From positions 1 through 64,000 of the forward strand of contig DATKVN010000010.1 in assembly GCA_035530055.1 (NCBI GenBank): a stretch of DNA of 64,000 nt, written 5' to 3'. The position numbers and the translations under genes are program-made. Below are positions 26,709-35,504 of the stretch, piece by piece; within the stretch, counting starts at the first letter, position 1; every line of letters starts with the position of its first letter. The DNA is from a bacterium. GTDB taxonomy: Bacteria; UBA6262; WVXT01. The notes beneath the pieces were generated by a model. It was given only the letters and a program-made list of their open reading frames with translations. It searched no databases and was not told the DNA's origin.

Positions 26709-27339
26709 AAGAATCCTTTCTAGAAGGGCAGAGTTTTCGTAAAATACATTCTAAGCATTTTGGTTTTTTTGCATCACAAATCTTTCTGCCATGGTCAATT
26801 AAGAGATAGCTAAACTTTCCCCATTCTTTTTTATCTAACAGTTTCATTAAATCCTGTTCAATCTTCTGGGGGTCTTGATTTTTAGTAAGCCCTAACCTCT
26901 GGCTTAATCTCCTGACATGGGTATCGACTGCTATGCCTTCTACTTTCCCGAAGCCATTAAAAAGCACTATGTTTGCTGTTTTTCTGGCTACTCCAGGTAG
27001 TTGTATCAATTTATCCATTGAATCTGGTAATTTACTGTTAAAATCTTTTACAATCTTTTGAGCTGTTGATATTATGTTTTTTGCTTTATTACGATAGAAT
27101 CCTGTTGAGCGGATTTCCTGTTCAAAAGTTTTCAAGTTAGCTTTTGCATAATCTTGGACTTTCCTATACTTTTTGAAAAGAGATTTAGTCACTATATTTA
27201 CTCTCGCATCAGTACATTGGGCAGAAAGAACTGTAGCTACTAAAATCTCTAAAGGAGTGCTAAAATTTAAGGCAATCTTTGTTTTGGGATACTCTTTTTT
27301 TAGTAAGAGTAATATCTTATCTATGTTTTTCACCGACAT
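26701..27339 (-). CDS. nth: Endonuclease III (DNA glycosylase/AP lyase)
   Basis: 212 residues with the helix-hairpin-helix [13 protein letters not shown] (catalytic Lys in RKTAN), the catalytic Asp in [13 protein letters not shown] and a C-x6-C-x2-C-x5-C iron-sulfur loop ([17 protein letters not shown]). It excises oxidised pyrimidines. It heads the run nth, PE domain, pyk, glgP. Confidence 0.94.
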   Translation of the reverse strand: MSVKNIDKILLLLKKEYPKTKIALNFSTPLEILVATVLSAQCTDARVNIVTKSLFKKYRKVQDYAKANLKTFEQEIRSTGFYRNKAKNIISTAQKIVKDFNSKLPDSMDKLIQLPGVARKTANIVLFNGFGKVEGIAVDTHVRRLSQRLGLTKNQDPQKIEQDLMKLLDKKEWGKFSYLLIDHGRKICDAKKPKCLECILRKLCPSRKDSYA

Positions 27340-27396
27340 CGTTCTTTTCCCTCTCTCGGGAACTTTTTTGACACCGGTTGTTACACTAAAACTAAA

Positions 27397-27594
27397 TCAA
27401 GCGCCTTTCTTTCCTGTCTCTATCTCCTTTAGGATTTTTTCCAGTTGTTTCTTCTCATAAAGCCTGTAGTTGTTTATGGGATGGCGAGTTGCTTCTAACT
27501 TCTTCTCATTATCCCATCGTCTTAAAGTCATAGGAGATACGCCAAGAAAGCTGGCTGCTTGTTTGACAGTCATATAGTGGTTTAGTTTAACCAT
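27397..27594 (-). CDS. MerR-type/excisionase-like HTH protein
   Basis: 65 residues: MTVKQAASFLGVSPMTLRRW is a MerR/HTH_17 recognition unit, followed by the wing NEKKLEATRHPINNYRLY and a short helix. It lacks any ligand domain. Such small proteins act as excisionases or as DNA-binding regulators of neighbouring genes. A TATAAT-like -10 lies about 25 bp before the ATG. It sits just outside the left arm of the RAYT unit. Confidence 0.8.
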   Translation of the reverse strand: MVKLNHYMTVKQAASFLGVSPMTLRRWDNEKKLEATRHPINNYRLYEKKQLEKILKEIETGKKGA

Positions 27595-27672
27595 TTTATT
27601 GTACCTTTGCTAACATTATACAAGTTTATTCATAAAAGTAAAGTAAATTTTGTGAGTTCTGGGGTGAGTTCT

Positions 27673-28460
27673 GGGGACACAATACTTAATTATTATTCTT
27701 GGGTCCTGGTTTCCCCTTTTTTAATACCTTTCCGGTTATTTCCTCAAGTTTAGTAATAAATTTATCATCACCTAAAGGTCGACCGGTGCGGGCATGTTCT
27801 CTGAAGAGATTCCTATCTATGTCTCTATCGTCTTCAGCAAGATATGATGACCAGTCTTCTATTTCTGAAAGCATAAAGTTATCAGAAAGTAAAATATCCT
27901 TTTCTTTCAGAACATGAGCTTTCGCACTCGACCAAGGGTAATCTTCAGCCCTTTTCACTAACCCTGCTCTTACTGGATTCCGTTCAACATAACGGACAGC
28001 CGCATAAAGATACTGCTCGTCCAATGGATAAGATATAAATCGCCCCTGCCACAGATATCCCCTCCACCCTTCACGGAAATTAATCATGCGGGTATAGTAT
28101 CTGTGTACCTGACCTATTCCCCTCGCTAAACTGTCTTCATTCTTGGGGACAGCTATTAAATGCACATGATTATCCATCAAACAATATGCCCAGAAAATTA
28201 CACCAGCTTCTATGGCATGCTTATATAGAAGATTAATGTAGGATTTCTTATCTTGGTCGCTGAAGAATACATTCTGAGAGCGATTGCCACGTTGGATAAT
28301 ATGATGAGGATAGTTAAGTATGACGATACGTGCTATTCGTGCCATGACATAATTCTAACAAATCAAGTATCAGAAATCAATAATTAAGTATTGTATCCCG
28401 GAAACTGGTGGGACGGAACTGGTGGGGCGAAACTGGTGGATAATTAAGTATTGTGTCCCC
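27673..28460 (-). mobile_element. REP-RAYT unit (transposase between type A arms)
   Basis: A type A arm (27673-27693) lies at the transposase 3' end and contains its stop codon. Two inverted arms follow the 5' end (28380-28399 and 28440-28460), separated by direct repeats of GAAACTGGTGG-like sequence. This is the autonomous source candidate for all type A repeats in the first 28 kb; no type A arm was found to the right of it. Confidence 0.85.
27686..28345 (-). CDS. REP-associated tyrosine transposase (RAYT, Y1 HUH family)
   Basis: 219 residues. The IS200/IS605-like fold is shown by YPHHIIQRGNRSQNVFF, the HUH motif in CLMDNHVHLIAVP, the tyrosine helix VHRYYTRMINFREGW with LWQGRF, and the RAYT-typical YVERNPVRAGLV and YPWSSA. 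RAYTs nick single-stranded REP sequences at the foot of hairpins. The Lys/Gly/Asn tail resembles translated remnants in the units at 16338 and 20156. It appears intact. Confidence 0.93.
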   Translation of the reverse strand: MARIARIVILNYPHHIIQRGNRSQNVFFSDQDKKSYINLLYKHAIEAGVIFWAYCLMDNHVHLIAVPKNEDSLARGIGQVHRYYTRMINFREGWRGYLWQGRFISYPLDEQYLYAAVRYVERNPVRAGLVKRAEDYPWSSAKAHVLKEKDILLSDNFMLSEIEDWSSYLAEDDRDIDRNLFREHARTGRPLGDDKFITKLEEITGKVLKKGKPGPKNNN

Positions 28461-28500
28461 GGAATTATTTCGCCCCTACGTGATTCGCAAGGATTCCATA

Positions 28501-29736
28501 TTAGTCTTTGGGTTCGGTGCGGGGAATGACTACAATTCCTTCAGGGGAGACGTGATATTTCTTTCGGTCTTCTTCTAAATTATAACCAATAACTGTTCTT
28601 TGGGGAATTTTGACATTCTTGTCGATAATTGTGCGTTTGATCCGCGCATGCCTTCCGATGTCTACATTGTCCATAAGAATTGACTGGTTTACCTCGGAAT
28701 AGCTGTGGATGAATACGTTTCTGCCTATTACAGAATCTCTTACTGTTCCACCACTAATGATGGTGCCTTCACAGACGATGGAGTTTAATGCTACACCTCT
28801 CCGTCCGTGTTCATCGAATACAAACTTGGCTGGTGGAAGTTCAGTGTAACTGGTGGTCTTAATTGGCCAGCGAGGACTGTAAAGGTTAAAGGAAGGTTTG
28901 ACAGCGCGAAGGTCCATATTTGCTTGATAGTAACTCTCAATTGTCCCTATATCGCGCCAGTAACTAGTCTCTTTTGAGTCTTCCTCACCGGGAATCCTAT
29001 TTTCTTTAAAGTCGTAGGCAAAGACCTTCTTTTGCTGATAGAGGATAGGAATGATGTCCTTCCCGAAATCGTGCTTGGTCTTTTTTCTTAGGATGTCCTC
29101 TTTCAGTTCACTTATCAATATGTCGGTGTTGAAAAGGTAATTTCCCAGAGAGGCTAAAGCTTCATTAGGTCGACCAGGAATGGTGCAGGGCTTTTTGGGC
29201 TTTTCCTGAAAGCCAATGATGAGACCATGTTCATCTACACTGATAATACCCAGTTGTGATGCATCTTTAATAGGAACGGAAACAGCGGCTACAGTAACAG
29301 CGGTATTCTTTTTGATATGAAATTTCACCATCTGGCGAATATCCATCCTGTAAATGTGGTCTGCCCCAAAGACAGCTACAATATCTGGATTGACCCGTTT
29401 AATTAAGTTCAAATTCTGATAGATAGCATCAGCAGTTCCTCTGTACCAACTCTCTCCTAAACGCATCTGGGCAGGAACGGTAACAATAAAGTGGTCTCTC
29501 ATAACCTGTCCCAGTTGCCAACCGTCCTGGAGATGCTCAATGAGAGACTGTGCTTTAAATTGTGTTAGAACATATACGGCATAAATACCTGAATTGAGAA
29601 AATTACTGAGGACGAAATCGATTAGTCGGTATTTGCCTCCAAAAGGCACTGCTGGTTTGGTTCTATCTTTGGTGAGGGGGTAAAGTCTCTCTCCTTTCCC
29701 GCCTGCCATAATCATACCGAGAATTTTTGGTTTCAT
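28501..29736 (-). CDS. glgC: Glucose-1-phosphate adenylyltransferase
   Basis: 411 residues with the nucleotidyltransferase start MIMAGGKGERLYPLTKDRTKPAVPFGG-type motif (AGGKGERLYPLT), GADHIYRMD, FQEKP and a C-terminal left-handed beta-helix (VIGRNVFIHS, SILMDNVDIG). It makes ADP-glucose for glycogen synthesis. No glycogen synthase or branching enzyme is in the window. glgP lies about 3 kb downstream, separated by the RAYT unit and repair genes. Confidence 0.94.
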   Translation of the reverse strand: MKPKILGMIMAGGKGERLYPLTKDRTKPAVPFGGKYRLIDFVLSNFLNSGIYAVYVLTQFKAQSLIEHLQDGWQLGQVMRDHFIVTVPAQMRLGESWYRGTADAIYQNLNLIKRVNPDIVAVFGADHIYRMDIRQMVKFHIKKNTAVTVAAVSVPIKDASQLGIISVDEHGLIIGFQEKPKKPCTIPGRPNEALASLGNYLFNTDILISELKEDILRKKTKHDFGKDIIPILYQQKKVFAYDFKENRIPGEEDSKETSYWRDIGTIESYYQANMDLRAVKPSFNLYSPRWPIKTTSYTELPPAKFVFDEHGRRGVALNSIVCEGTIISGGTVRDSVIGRNVFIHSYSEVNQSILMDNVDIGRHARIKRTIIDKNVKIPQRTVIGYNLEEDRKKYHVSPEGIVVIPRTEPKD

Positions 29737-29763
29737 TTTTTTATCTTTTCGATAGAATATAAG

Positions 29764-29811
29764 TTTAAAAAAAATAAAAAAGCAGGATTATTAACTTATA
29801 AATCCTGCTTC
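29764..29811 (-). terminator. Rho-independent terminator after the DksA/TraR gene
   Basis: On the minus strand AAGCAGGATT pairs with AATCCTGCTT (29780-29810) and is followed by a long T-rich run (TTTTTTATTTTTTTT). It begins about 25 bp after the stop codon at 29837. A second short hairpin (ATAAGG / CCTTAT, 29812-29829) precedes it. Confidence 0.85.
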
Positions 29812-29836
29812 ATAAGGTTTTTACCTTATAGATATT

Positions 29837-30217
29837 TTAAGCTGGTTTCTCCATCTTAGCCTTACATTTGATGCATAAGCGAGCATAGGGAACTACTTTC
29901 AGTCGCTTTTTGGTTATTATATTACCGCACTTTTCGCACATTCCAAAATGGCCTTGTTCAATATTTTTTAAAGCACTTTCGATAGCTTCTAATCTTTGCC
30001 TTTCACCATGATTGAGTTCAAAAAGTAATTCCCGGGCAGAAGAATCGGCTGCCTGGTCGACACTATCTCCTACCTCACCACTGGGATACTCTTTTTCGTT
30101 CTCTGTTGTTTTCTGGACTAATTTGAGCAACTCTTCTTTTAAATGGAGGAGTTGTTCTTTAAATTTCTTTATTTCTTTTGCACTTATTCTTTTTTTCGAT
30201 GTGGTTAATTTTTTCAT
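29837..30217 (-). CDS. DksA/TraR-family C4 zinc-finger protein
   Basis: About 126 residues from the ATG at 30217. An N-terminal coiled coil (KEIKKFKEQLLHLKEELLKL) with acidic residues (GDSVDQAADS) is followed by the C4 finger CEKCGN to CIKC. DksA-type proteins enter the RNA polymerase secondary channel and modulate transcription with ppGpp; some short members act elsewhere. An in-frame extension of 30 codons is rejected because it reads through a palindromic repeat. Its own promoter and terminator make it a single-gene unit. Confidence 0.88.
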   Translation of the reverse strand: MKKLTTSKKRISAKEIKKFKEQLLHLKEELLKLVQKTTENEKEYPSGEVGDSVDQAADSSARELLFELNHGERQRLEAIESALKNIEQGHFGMCEKCGNIITKKRLKVVPYARLCIKCKAKMEKPA

Positions 30218-30343
30218 AGATATTCTCTGCAGTATGCTATTGTAACCTCGAGATTGCCACGTCCCGATTTTCAATCGGGACTCGCAATGACATTGAGAAG
30301 CTATCACGCTCCTTTTCCCGATTTTTAATTGGGAATGTTTATA

Positions 30344-30372
30344 AGAATAAATAATTTTTCATTAATTGTCAA
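30344..30372 (-). promoter_or_regulatory. Sigma-70 promoter for the DksA/TraR gene
   Basis: TTGACA (30367-30372), 17 bp, TATTCT (30344-30349) on the minus strand. The leader of about 120 nt contains the palindromes AGTCCCGATTGAAAATCGGGAC and AATTAAAAATCGGG-like sequence. Confidence 0.7.
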
Positions 30373-30397
30373 GGGAAAAATAAAATAATTTAGATAC

Positions 30398-32704
30398 TTA
30401 TGAACCTAATTTCCAGGAGATTCCTGCAAAAATTCTCCTGCCGGGCATTGGATAGCCAAAAACTGTCTGGTATTTTTTATCAAGAATGTTATCGAGAGAA
30501 ATATACGCTTCCAGATTTCTGATTCTTTGAGCAATCCTCGCATTAAGCAAAAAGCAGTCTGGTAATTTATCCCCTGTCTTTCCTCTATCGCTCCATTGTT
30601 CGTCAACATATTCTGTTCCTAAACTTAACTTTAAACCAAAATTGTTAGCATAATTAATCCTGTAGTTGACTCGATTGTGGGGATTATAAGGCGCAATTTC
30701 ATACTTATCTTCTCCTTCTTTCTTCCCTGCGCTGCGGATATAGGTATAATTTATGCTCTGAGAAAGTCCTGACATAATTTGATGGATAAATTCTAATTCT
30801 ACGCCCTGGCTATAGGCTTGGGCGACGTTAGAAGGCCTCCATATAAAAGATGGATCCATTGCCCACTCTATCAAATCCTCTATGTTGGTCTCGAATAGGG
30901 TCACCCTGCTTAATAAAAAATTCCCTAATTGGTGTTCAAATCCAAGGTCATAAGCCCAGGCCTTTTCTGGCTTCAAATCGGGATTCCCCTCTGCTTGATA
31001 ACCATAATCTGTGTAAGGCTGGTATAGATCGCAGAACGTTGGCGCTCGAAAGCCCCTTCCCAGATTGAACGAAAGTTTTAAAGATTCTCCTGGCTGAGAG
31101 AGCTGATAGACCAAACTGAAACTGGGATTTATTTGACCTCCATATGCTGAATGGTTGTCGTAGCGGAGGCCCATTGTTGTAGTCAATGGCTTAAGGGATA
31201 GAATCTCCTGGAGAAAGATAGATTCATTTAAGGTCCTTTCACCAATTATGGTCTGTGAATTGATTTTATTTCTCTGCTTATATTCATCCTGGTGAATGTC
31301 CATACCGAGTGTTATCCCGTATAGAGTATCTAACTGAGTCTCTACTCCCCGGGTAACATTTTCGTGAAGGTCATCTCTTAGCTCATCGGGATTTCGGTCT
31401 CTCCTTTGGTCGTTACTGCCATAGGCTTTGAGCAACAATTTTGAATTTTCTCCTCCATTTGAGTATTCTAAAATGGCGTATTCTTTCTCGTCCTCCTGAT
31501 TGTGGTTAGGGTCGGATGCGAATTTTTCCTCTAAAATAATTTTTTCCCATGTACTTGAGTCAAACGTATAATTAACACCGGGTAGTCCCAGTTTTCCTCT
31601 ATGGTAACCGCCTCTAAGTTCAAAATTTCCGATTTTCCCGGCACTGTATGCTAATCTCCCTGTAAAATTATGGTTGTCATACGCACTATTTTCCCGCCAG
31701 CCGTTGGAAGTATTGTTACTTATTGTAAAGTAGGTTTTAATATTGGTATCTTTTGTTCCGAAATTTAATCTAGCTATCTGGGTGCCAAAACTTCCTAAAC
31801 CAAAATTTACATCAGCTGTTACCTTCTCGTCTTTTGCTTCTCTGGTAATGATATTGACTACTCCTCCCAGAGCATTGGCACCGTAGAGGGCTGAGGCAGG
31901 ACCGCGCACAACTTCTATTCTTTCAATATTGTCTATGGAAAATTGGCTCAGGTCGGCTATTCCATCTGAGGTGCTATTTATAGAGCGACCATCGACCATT
32001 ACTAGTGTCTGATATGCGGAACAACCCCGAAGCCCAATGTAAGAGGGAGCTCCCAAGGTTCCATATCTTCTTACTTCTACGCCCAATCTGTTTTTAAGGA
32101 CTTCTCCCACGTTGTGAGCGTTACTTTCGGCGATTTCTTTCCTGGTGATTACACTGACGTTTGTGGGTAAATCTTTTAGCATTCTGGGGCCCCTGGTGGG
32201 AGTAATTACGATGACTCCCATGTCCCCCATATAGACTGCCTGTTCCTCTCTATGTTCCTTCTCCTTCTCTATCTCTATCTCCCTCTCTTCTATCTTCTGA
32301 GAGGAGACTATCTTCTCCTCTTCCACTTTCTCCCTCACTTCTTTTAAGTCCTTTTCCAGCTGTTCCTTTAAGATATTGGCCTCTTCTTCTCTCCTTGTCC
32401 TCTCAAATTCAAGTTTATCTACCCTCTTCTTGAGCTCCCGTTCCATTCTATTCTTCTCTTCCTCTTTAGCCCTGAGTCTCCCTTCAACTTCACGCTTGAC
32501 TTCCTCAATTAATGCCTTCTCCTTCTCTATCTCTATCTCTATCTCTATCTCTATCTCCCTCTCTTCTATCTTCTCAGAGGAGACTCTCTTTTCCTCTGCC
32601 ACTTTCTCCCTTACTTCCTTTAACTCCTTTCCCAGCCAGGCGAGACCAACCACAAGTAGAATGGCTGCCGAAATCAAAATTAAATTTTTCTTTCTTAGTA
32701 ACAT
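30398..32704 (-). CDS. BtuB-like TonB-dependent receptor with N-terminal coiled coil
   Basis: 767 residues from the ATG at 32704 (AGGGGG 8 nt upstream). Residues 7-24 are hydrophobic. Residues about 26-154 are a highly charged coiled coil with an internally repeated segment (LKEVREKVAEEKRVSSEKIE and LKEVREKVEEEKIVSSQKIE). A TonB-box-like GVIVITPTRG begins at about 163, then a plug domain (LKNRLGVEV, YIGLRGCSAYQTLVMVDG, VVRGPASALYGANALGGVVNI) and a 22-strand-type barrel to the end. The coiled coil between export signal and plug is unusual for the family. The position after cobO and the similarity to BtuB suggest uptake of cobalamin or a precursor across the outer membrane. Confidence 0.88.
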   Translation of the reverse strand: MLLRKKNLILISAAILLVVGLAWLGKELKEVREKVAEEKRVSSEKIEEREIEIEIEIEIEKEKALIEEVKREVEGRLRAKEEEKNRMERELKKRVDKLEFERTRREEEANILKEQLEKDLKEVREKVEEEKIVSSQKIEEREIEIEKEKEHREEQAVYMGDMGVIVITPTRGPRMLKDLPTNVSVITRKEIAESNAHNVGEVLKNRLGVEVRRYGTLGAPSYIGLRGCSAYQTLVMVDGRSINSTSDGIADLSQFSIDNIERIEVVRGPASALYGANALGGVVNIITREAKDEKVTADVNFGLGSFGTQIARLNFGTKDTNIKTYFTISNNTSNGWRENSAYDNHNFTGRLAYSAGKIGNFELRGGYHRGKLGLPGVNYTFDSSTWEKIILEEKFASDPNHNQEDEKEYAILEYSNGGENSKLLLKAYGSNDQRRDRNPDELRDDLHENVTRGVETQLDTLYGITLGMDIHQDEYKQRNKINSQTIIGERTLNESIFLQEILSLKPLTTTMGLRYDNHSAYGGQINPSFSLVYQLSQPGESLKLSFNLGRGFRAPTFCDLYQPYTDYGYQAEGNPDLKPEKAWAYDLGFEHQLGNFLLSRVTLFETNIEDLIEWAMDPSFIWRPSNVAQAYSQGVELEFIHQIMSGLSQSINYTYIRSAGKKEGEDKYEIAPYNPHNRVNYRINYANNFGLKLSLGTEYVDEQWSDRGKTGDKLPDCFLLNARIAQRIRNLEAYISLDNILDKKYQTVFGYPMPGRRIFAGISWKLGS
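32525..32560. repeat. Hexanucleotide microsatellite in the receptor gene
   Basis: About five tandem TCTCTA units, encoding repeated Ile-Glu in the coiled coil. The paralogous segment at 32264-32290 has only two units. Because the unit is six bases, slippage changes length by two residues without changing frame. Confidence 0.85.
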
Positions 32705-32734
32705 CCAGATTACCCCCTTAAGAAATGTTTCCAA

Positions 32735-33010
32735 TAACGCAGAGCGGTCGCTCTGCGGCTACAGGTTGCTGCACAATTTGAAATTGTGCCTACAAATCCA
32801 ACCTCCCTTTCGGGAGGACTCCAAAGACCCTGGAGTCCTTGCGAAAGCAAGGTCCCCTATATACCTCCCTTTCGGGAGGACTCCAAAGACCCTGGAGTCC
32901 TTGCGAAAGCAAGGTCCCCTATATACCTCCCTCTCGGCAGGACTCCAAAGACCCTGGAGTCCTTGCGAAAACAAGGTCCCCTATATACCTCCCTCTCGGC
33001 AGGACTCCGG
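32735..33010. repeat. 62-bp tandem repeats of GNRA-type hairpins (type B), preceded by type C
   Basis: After a type C palindrome (ACGCAGAGCGGTCGCTCTGCGG) and AATTTGAAATT, a 62-bp unit repeats about 3.3 times from 32802 to 33010. Each unit holds two hairpins: CCTCCC-TTTC-GGGAGG (a GAAA tetraloop on the other strand) and CCTTGC-GAAA-GCAAGG. The block separates cobO from the TonB receptor. No promoter or second B12 riboswitch was recognised in it. Confidence 0.9.
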
Positions 33011-33020
33011 ACTTTTTCAA

Positions 33021-33548
33021 TTAATATTCGATGCCTCTTCTTTCTTTTACGCCTCGATGAAAGGGGTGTTTTATTTTCTTCATCTCGGTTACTAAATCTG
33101 CTCTTTTTATAATTTTCTTGGTTGCTCCTCTTCCAGTTAAAATAATTTCTAAGGACTCTGGTTTCTTCTCCAGAAGCTGCAAAATTTCTTCTTCCTTCAA
33201 AAATCCGTCCCGTAAAGCAATCAGTATCTCGTCTAAAATTACCATGTCATAGTTCTTCTGAAATATTTCCTTAATAGACTCTATTGCCTTCAGACATTTT
33301 TCTCTTATCCCTTCCGGTGGAATATTTTTATAGAAATGGGGATGCTGAGGAACAAAATTAACAATTTCTATTCCTAGTCCTTTCAGGACTTCCACCTCAC
33401 CGTAAGAGAAATCTTTCAGGTTTTTGAAGAAGTAAACAAAGCATACTTTAAACTTATGTCCTTTTGCCCTTATTGCCTGACCGATGCTCGCTGTAGTTTT
33501 ACCTTTTCCGTCGCCGGTATAAATCTGAATTAATCCTTTCTCTTCCAA
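33021..33548 (-). CDS. cobO: Cob(I)alamin adenosyltransferase (CobA/CobO type)
   Basis: About 175 residues with the P-loop GDGKGKTT near the N-terminus, then FVYFFKN and the LDEI Walker B-like segment, as in the CobA/BtuR/CobO family. It transfers the 5'-deoxyadenosyl group from ATP to cob(I)alamin or cobinamide. The start is probably the TTG at 33548, because GAGGAGG lies 9 nt upstream; a TTG at 33566 would overlap that ribosome site and the btuD stop. It follows btuD directly in the cobalamin operon. Confidence 0.92.
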   Translation of the reverse strand: MEEKGLIQIYTGDGKGKTTASIGQAIRAKGHKFKVCFVYFFKNLKDFSYGEVEVLKGLGIEIVNFVPQHPHFYKNIPPEGIREKCLKAIESIKEIFQKNYDMVILDEILIALRDGFLKEEEILQLLEKKPESLEIILTGRGATKKIIKRADLVTEMKKIKHPFHRGVKERRGIEY

Positions 33549-33562
33549 TTTGTGACACCTCC

Positions 33563-34414
33563 TCAAGATAACCCCTTCGGGGTACTTCTGGCGGTTAATT
33601 TTTTCTCCCGGTACTTTCTGGACATCAATTTGCTAAGCAAAGTTACCCGGGGTGCGCCAGTAACAGGATTCTCTTCCACAAGAACTTTGCTCTGGTATAC
33701 CCTGGAAAGATTCTCTTCAGTTATTACCTCTTTGGGGCTTCCCATTTTATAAATTCTGCCGGTATCAAGCAGAATCAAACGGTCGCAGTACTCACTGGCT
33801 AAATTCAAATCGTGAGCTACTATAATTACAGTCAGTCTCTTTTCAGTATTCAATTTCTTGATGAGATCGTAAATCTCTATCTGGTATCCTATATCCAGAT
33901 GCGCAGTGGGTTCATCGAGCAACATTACCTGTGACCTCTGGGCTAAAGCACGGGCAATTATTACTCTCTGTCTTTCCCCTCCGGAAAGTTCGAAAATTAG
34001 ACGATTGCTAAAACTGAGCGTGTTGGTTAGAGTCATTGCTTGAGAAGCAATTTGCAAATCTCTTTCTGATTCGAATCCAAAACCTGAGAGCCAGGGTGAC
34101 CTTCCCATGAGAACGACCTCGCCAACTGTAAATGGGAAAGGGAAATAGGTATCTTGGGGAACGACTCCGATTATCTGGGCAATCTCTTTTTGGCTCAGTG
34201 CTAACAGATTTTTCCCATGGAGATGGACTTCTCCTTCCTGAGGCATTAAAACCCTGGAGAGTATCCTCAGGATTGTTGTCTTGCCCGAGCCATTGGGTCC
34301 TATTATGCCCAGAATCTCTCCCTCTCTTACCTCAAAAGAGAGACCATCGAGCACCCAGCTCTCGTCATACCTAAATCTCAAATCTTTAACTCTAAAAAAA
34401 GGGGTCAGAGTCAT
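33563..34414 (-). CDS. btuD: Cobalamin/iron-type ABC transporter ATPase
   Basis: About 283 residues from the ATG at 34414 (GGAG 5 nt upstream); an ATG at 34429 is also possible. Walker A GPNGSGKTT, signature LSGGERQRVIIARAL, Walker B LLDEPTAHLD and the H-loop IIVAHDLN mark a FecE/BtuD ATPase. With btuC and btuF it forms the importer. The position between cobS/T/U and cobO in a riboswitch-led operon favours corrinoid over iron-siderophore as substrate. Confidence 0.92.
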   Translation of the reverse strand: MTLTPFFRVKDLRFRYDESWVLDGLSFEVREGEILGIIGPNGSGKTTILRILSRVLMPQEGEVHLHGKNLLALSQKEIAQIIGVVPQDTYFPFPFTVGEVVLMGRSPWLSGFGFESERDLQIASQAMTLTNTLSFSNRLIFELSGGERQRVIIARALAQRSQVMLLDEPTAHLDIGYQIEIYDLIKKLNTEKRLTVIIVAHDLNLASEYCDRLILLDTGRIYKMGSPKEVITEENLSRVYQSKVLVEENPVTGAPRVTLLSKLMSRKYREKKLTARSTPKGLS

Positions 34415-34472
34415 TTTTTCTCCATCCATTTTTCAACCATCTCGAGATTGTTTCACTTCGTTCGCAATGACA

Positions 34473-35504
34473 TTAATGGAAAAAGATTGTCTTCTTTTTC
34501 CTGAGAAGATAGATGAAAAAGGGGCCTCCACATATGGCAGTTATCACTCCTACGGGAATTTCTGTGGGCGCCATGAGCGTCCTGGCAAGAGTATCGGCAA
34601 GTATAAGATATATACTTCCGAATAGTCCAGCTGCGGGCAAAAGTAGCCTGTGGTCTGAGCCGATAATCATTCTCATAAGATGAGGAATTAATATACCCAC
34701 GAACCCTATAAGACCACTGACTGAAACAGCAGCACCTGTAATTAGTGAAGCACCGATAAAAGCTATCTTTTTGGTGCGTTCTACGTCCAGACCGAGCTGA
34801 GTTGCTGATTCCTCTCCTAAGACTAAAAGATTGAGACCGCGAGCATAATAGAGAAGTATGAGAATTCCCACTATCACATATAACGAAACTATCACCACCA
34901 TAGGATACTCTTGTGAACTCAAGCTACCCATCAGCCAGAAAATTATTCCCTGCACCTTGTGGGGGCCGGCGATGGAGGTGATGAACATAATAATAGCTGC
35001 AAGTATGGCCCCGGTTACCACGCCCACTAAGAGCATTGTTTGAATCGATATTTTCCTGTGTATTTTCGAGATATGGTAAACAAAAAGGATGGTGAGTAGT
35101 CCTCCGGCAAAACCGAACAGGGGAATTGAGGGTAGGGTACCAATAGTAATGTTTAAACCAAGCAGAATAGCGATTATTGCTCCCAGGGCAGAACCACTGG
35201 AGACTCCCAGGATATAGGGGTCTGCCAAAGGATTTCTCAACAAAGCTTGCAAAACCACACCACTAACAGCAAGCGCTCCCCCTACCATGCAGGCAAGTAG
35301 TATTCTGGGAAGTCGCACCTTTAACAGAATTATTGCTTTAGTATTCCACCAAGTTTGACCAGGAGAATTAGAAAATATCTCAAGTAAATCCTTAAGTTTG
35401 ATGTCCGCTGAGCCTTGAAAAGAACAAAATATTATGGTGACAATGAGAAGAATTATTAACAGGAGTATAGTTATTAGCCATTTTTTTAAACTTAAAACTT
35501 TCAT
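34473..35504 (-). CDS. btuC: Cobalamin ABC transporter permease
   Basis: 343 residues, FecCD/BtuC family with about ten membrane helices. Landmarks are RLPRILLACMVGGALAVSG, NPLADPYILGVSSGSALGA and the coupling region GFVGILIPHLMR. It forms the transmembrane pathway of the importer. The ATG overlaps the btuF stop (ATGA). Confidence 0.92.
   Translation of the reverse strand: MKVLSLKKWLITILLLIILLIVTIIFCSFQGSADIKLKDLLEIFSNSPGQTWWNTKAIILLKVRLPRILLACMVGGALAVSGVVLQALLRNPLADPYILGVSSGSALGAIIAILLGLNITIGTLPSIPLFGFAGGLLTILFVYHISKIHRKISIQTMLLVGVVTGAILAAIIMFITSIAGPHKVQGIIFWLMGSLSSQEYPMVVIVSLYVIVGILILLYYARGLNLLVLGEESATQLGLDVERTKKIAFIGASLITGAAVSVSGLIGFVGILIPHLMRMIIGSDHRLLLPAAGLFGSIYLILADTLARTLMAPTEIPVGVITAICGGPFFIYLLRKKKTIFFH

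Noticed and set aside
29837-30307. Longer start for the DksA/TraR protein
   Set aside because: The added 30 codons translate a palindromic repeat; the ATG at 30217 begins the family-like sequence.
32759-33010. Possible CRISPR array in the tandem repeats
   Set aside because: The repeated unit is continuous at 62 bp with nearly identical content throughout; there are no unique spacers and no cas genes.
32376-33095. Long plus-strand frames opposite the receptor coiled coil and through the tandem repeats
   Set aside because: They are the Ser/Leu-rich mirror of a Glu/Lys-rich coding sequence and of repeat units; no start signals or domain.
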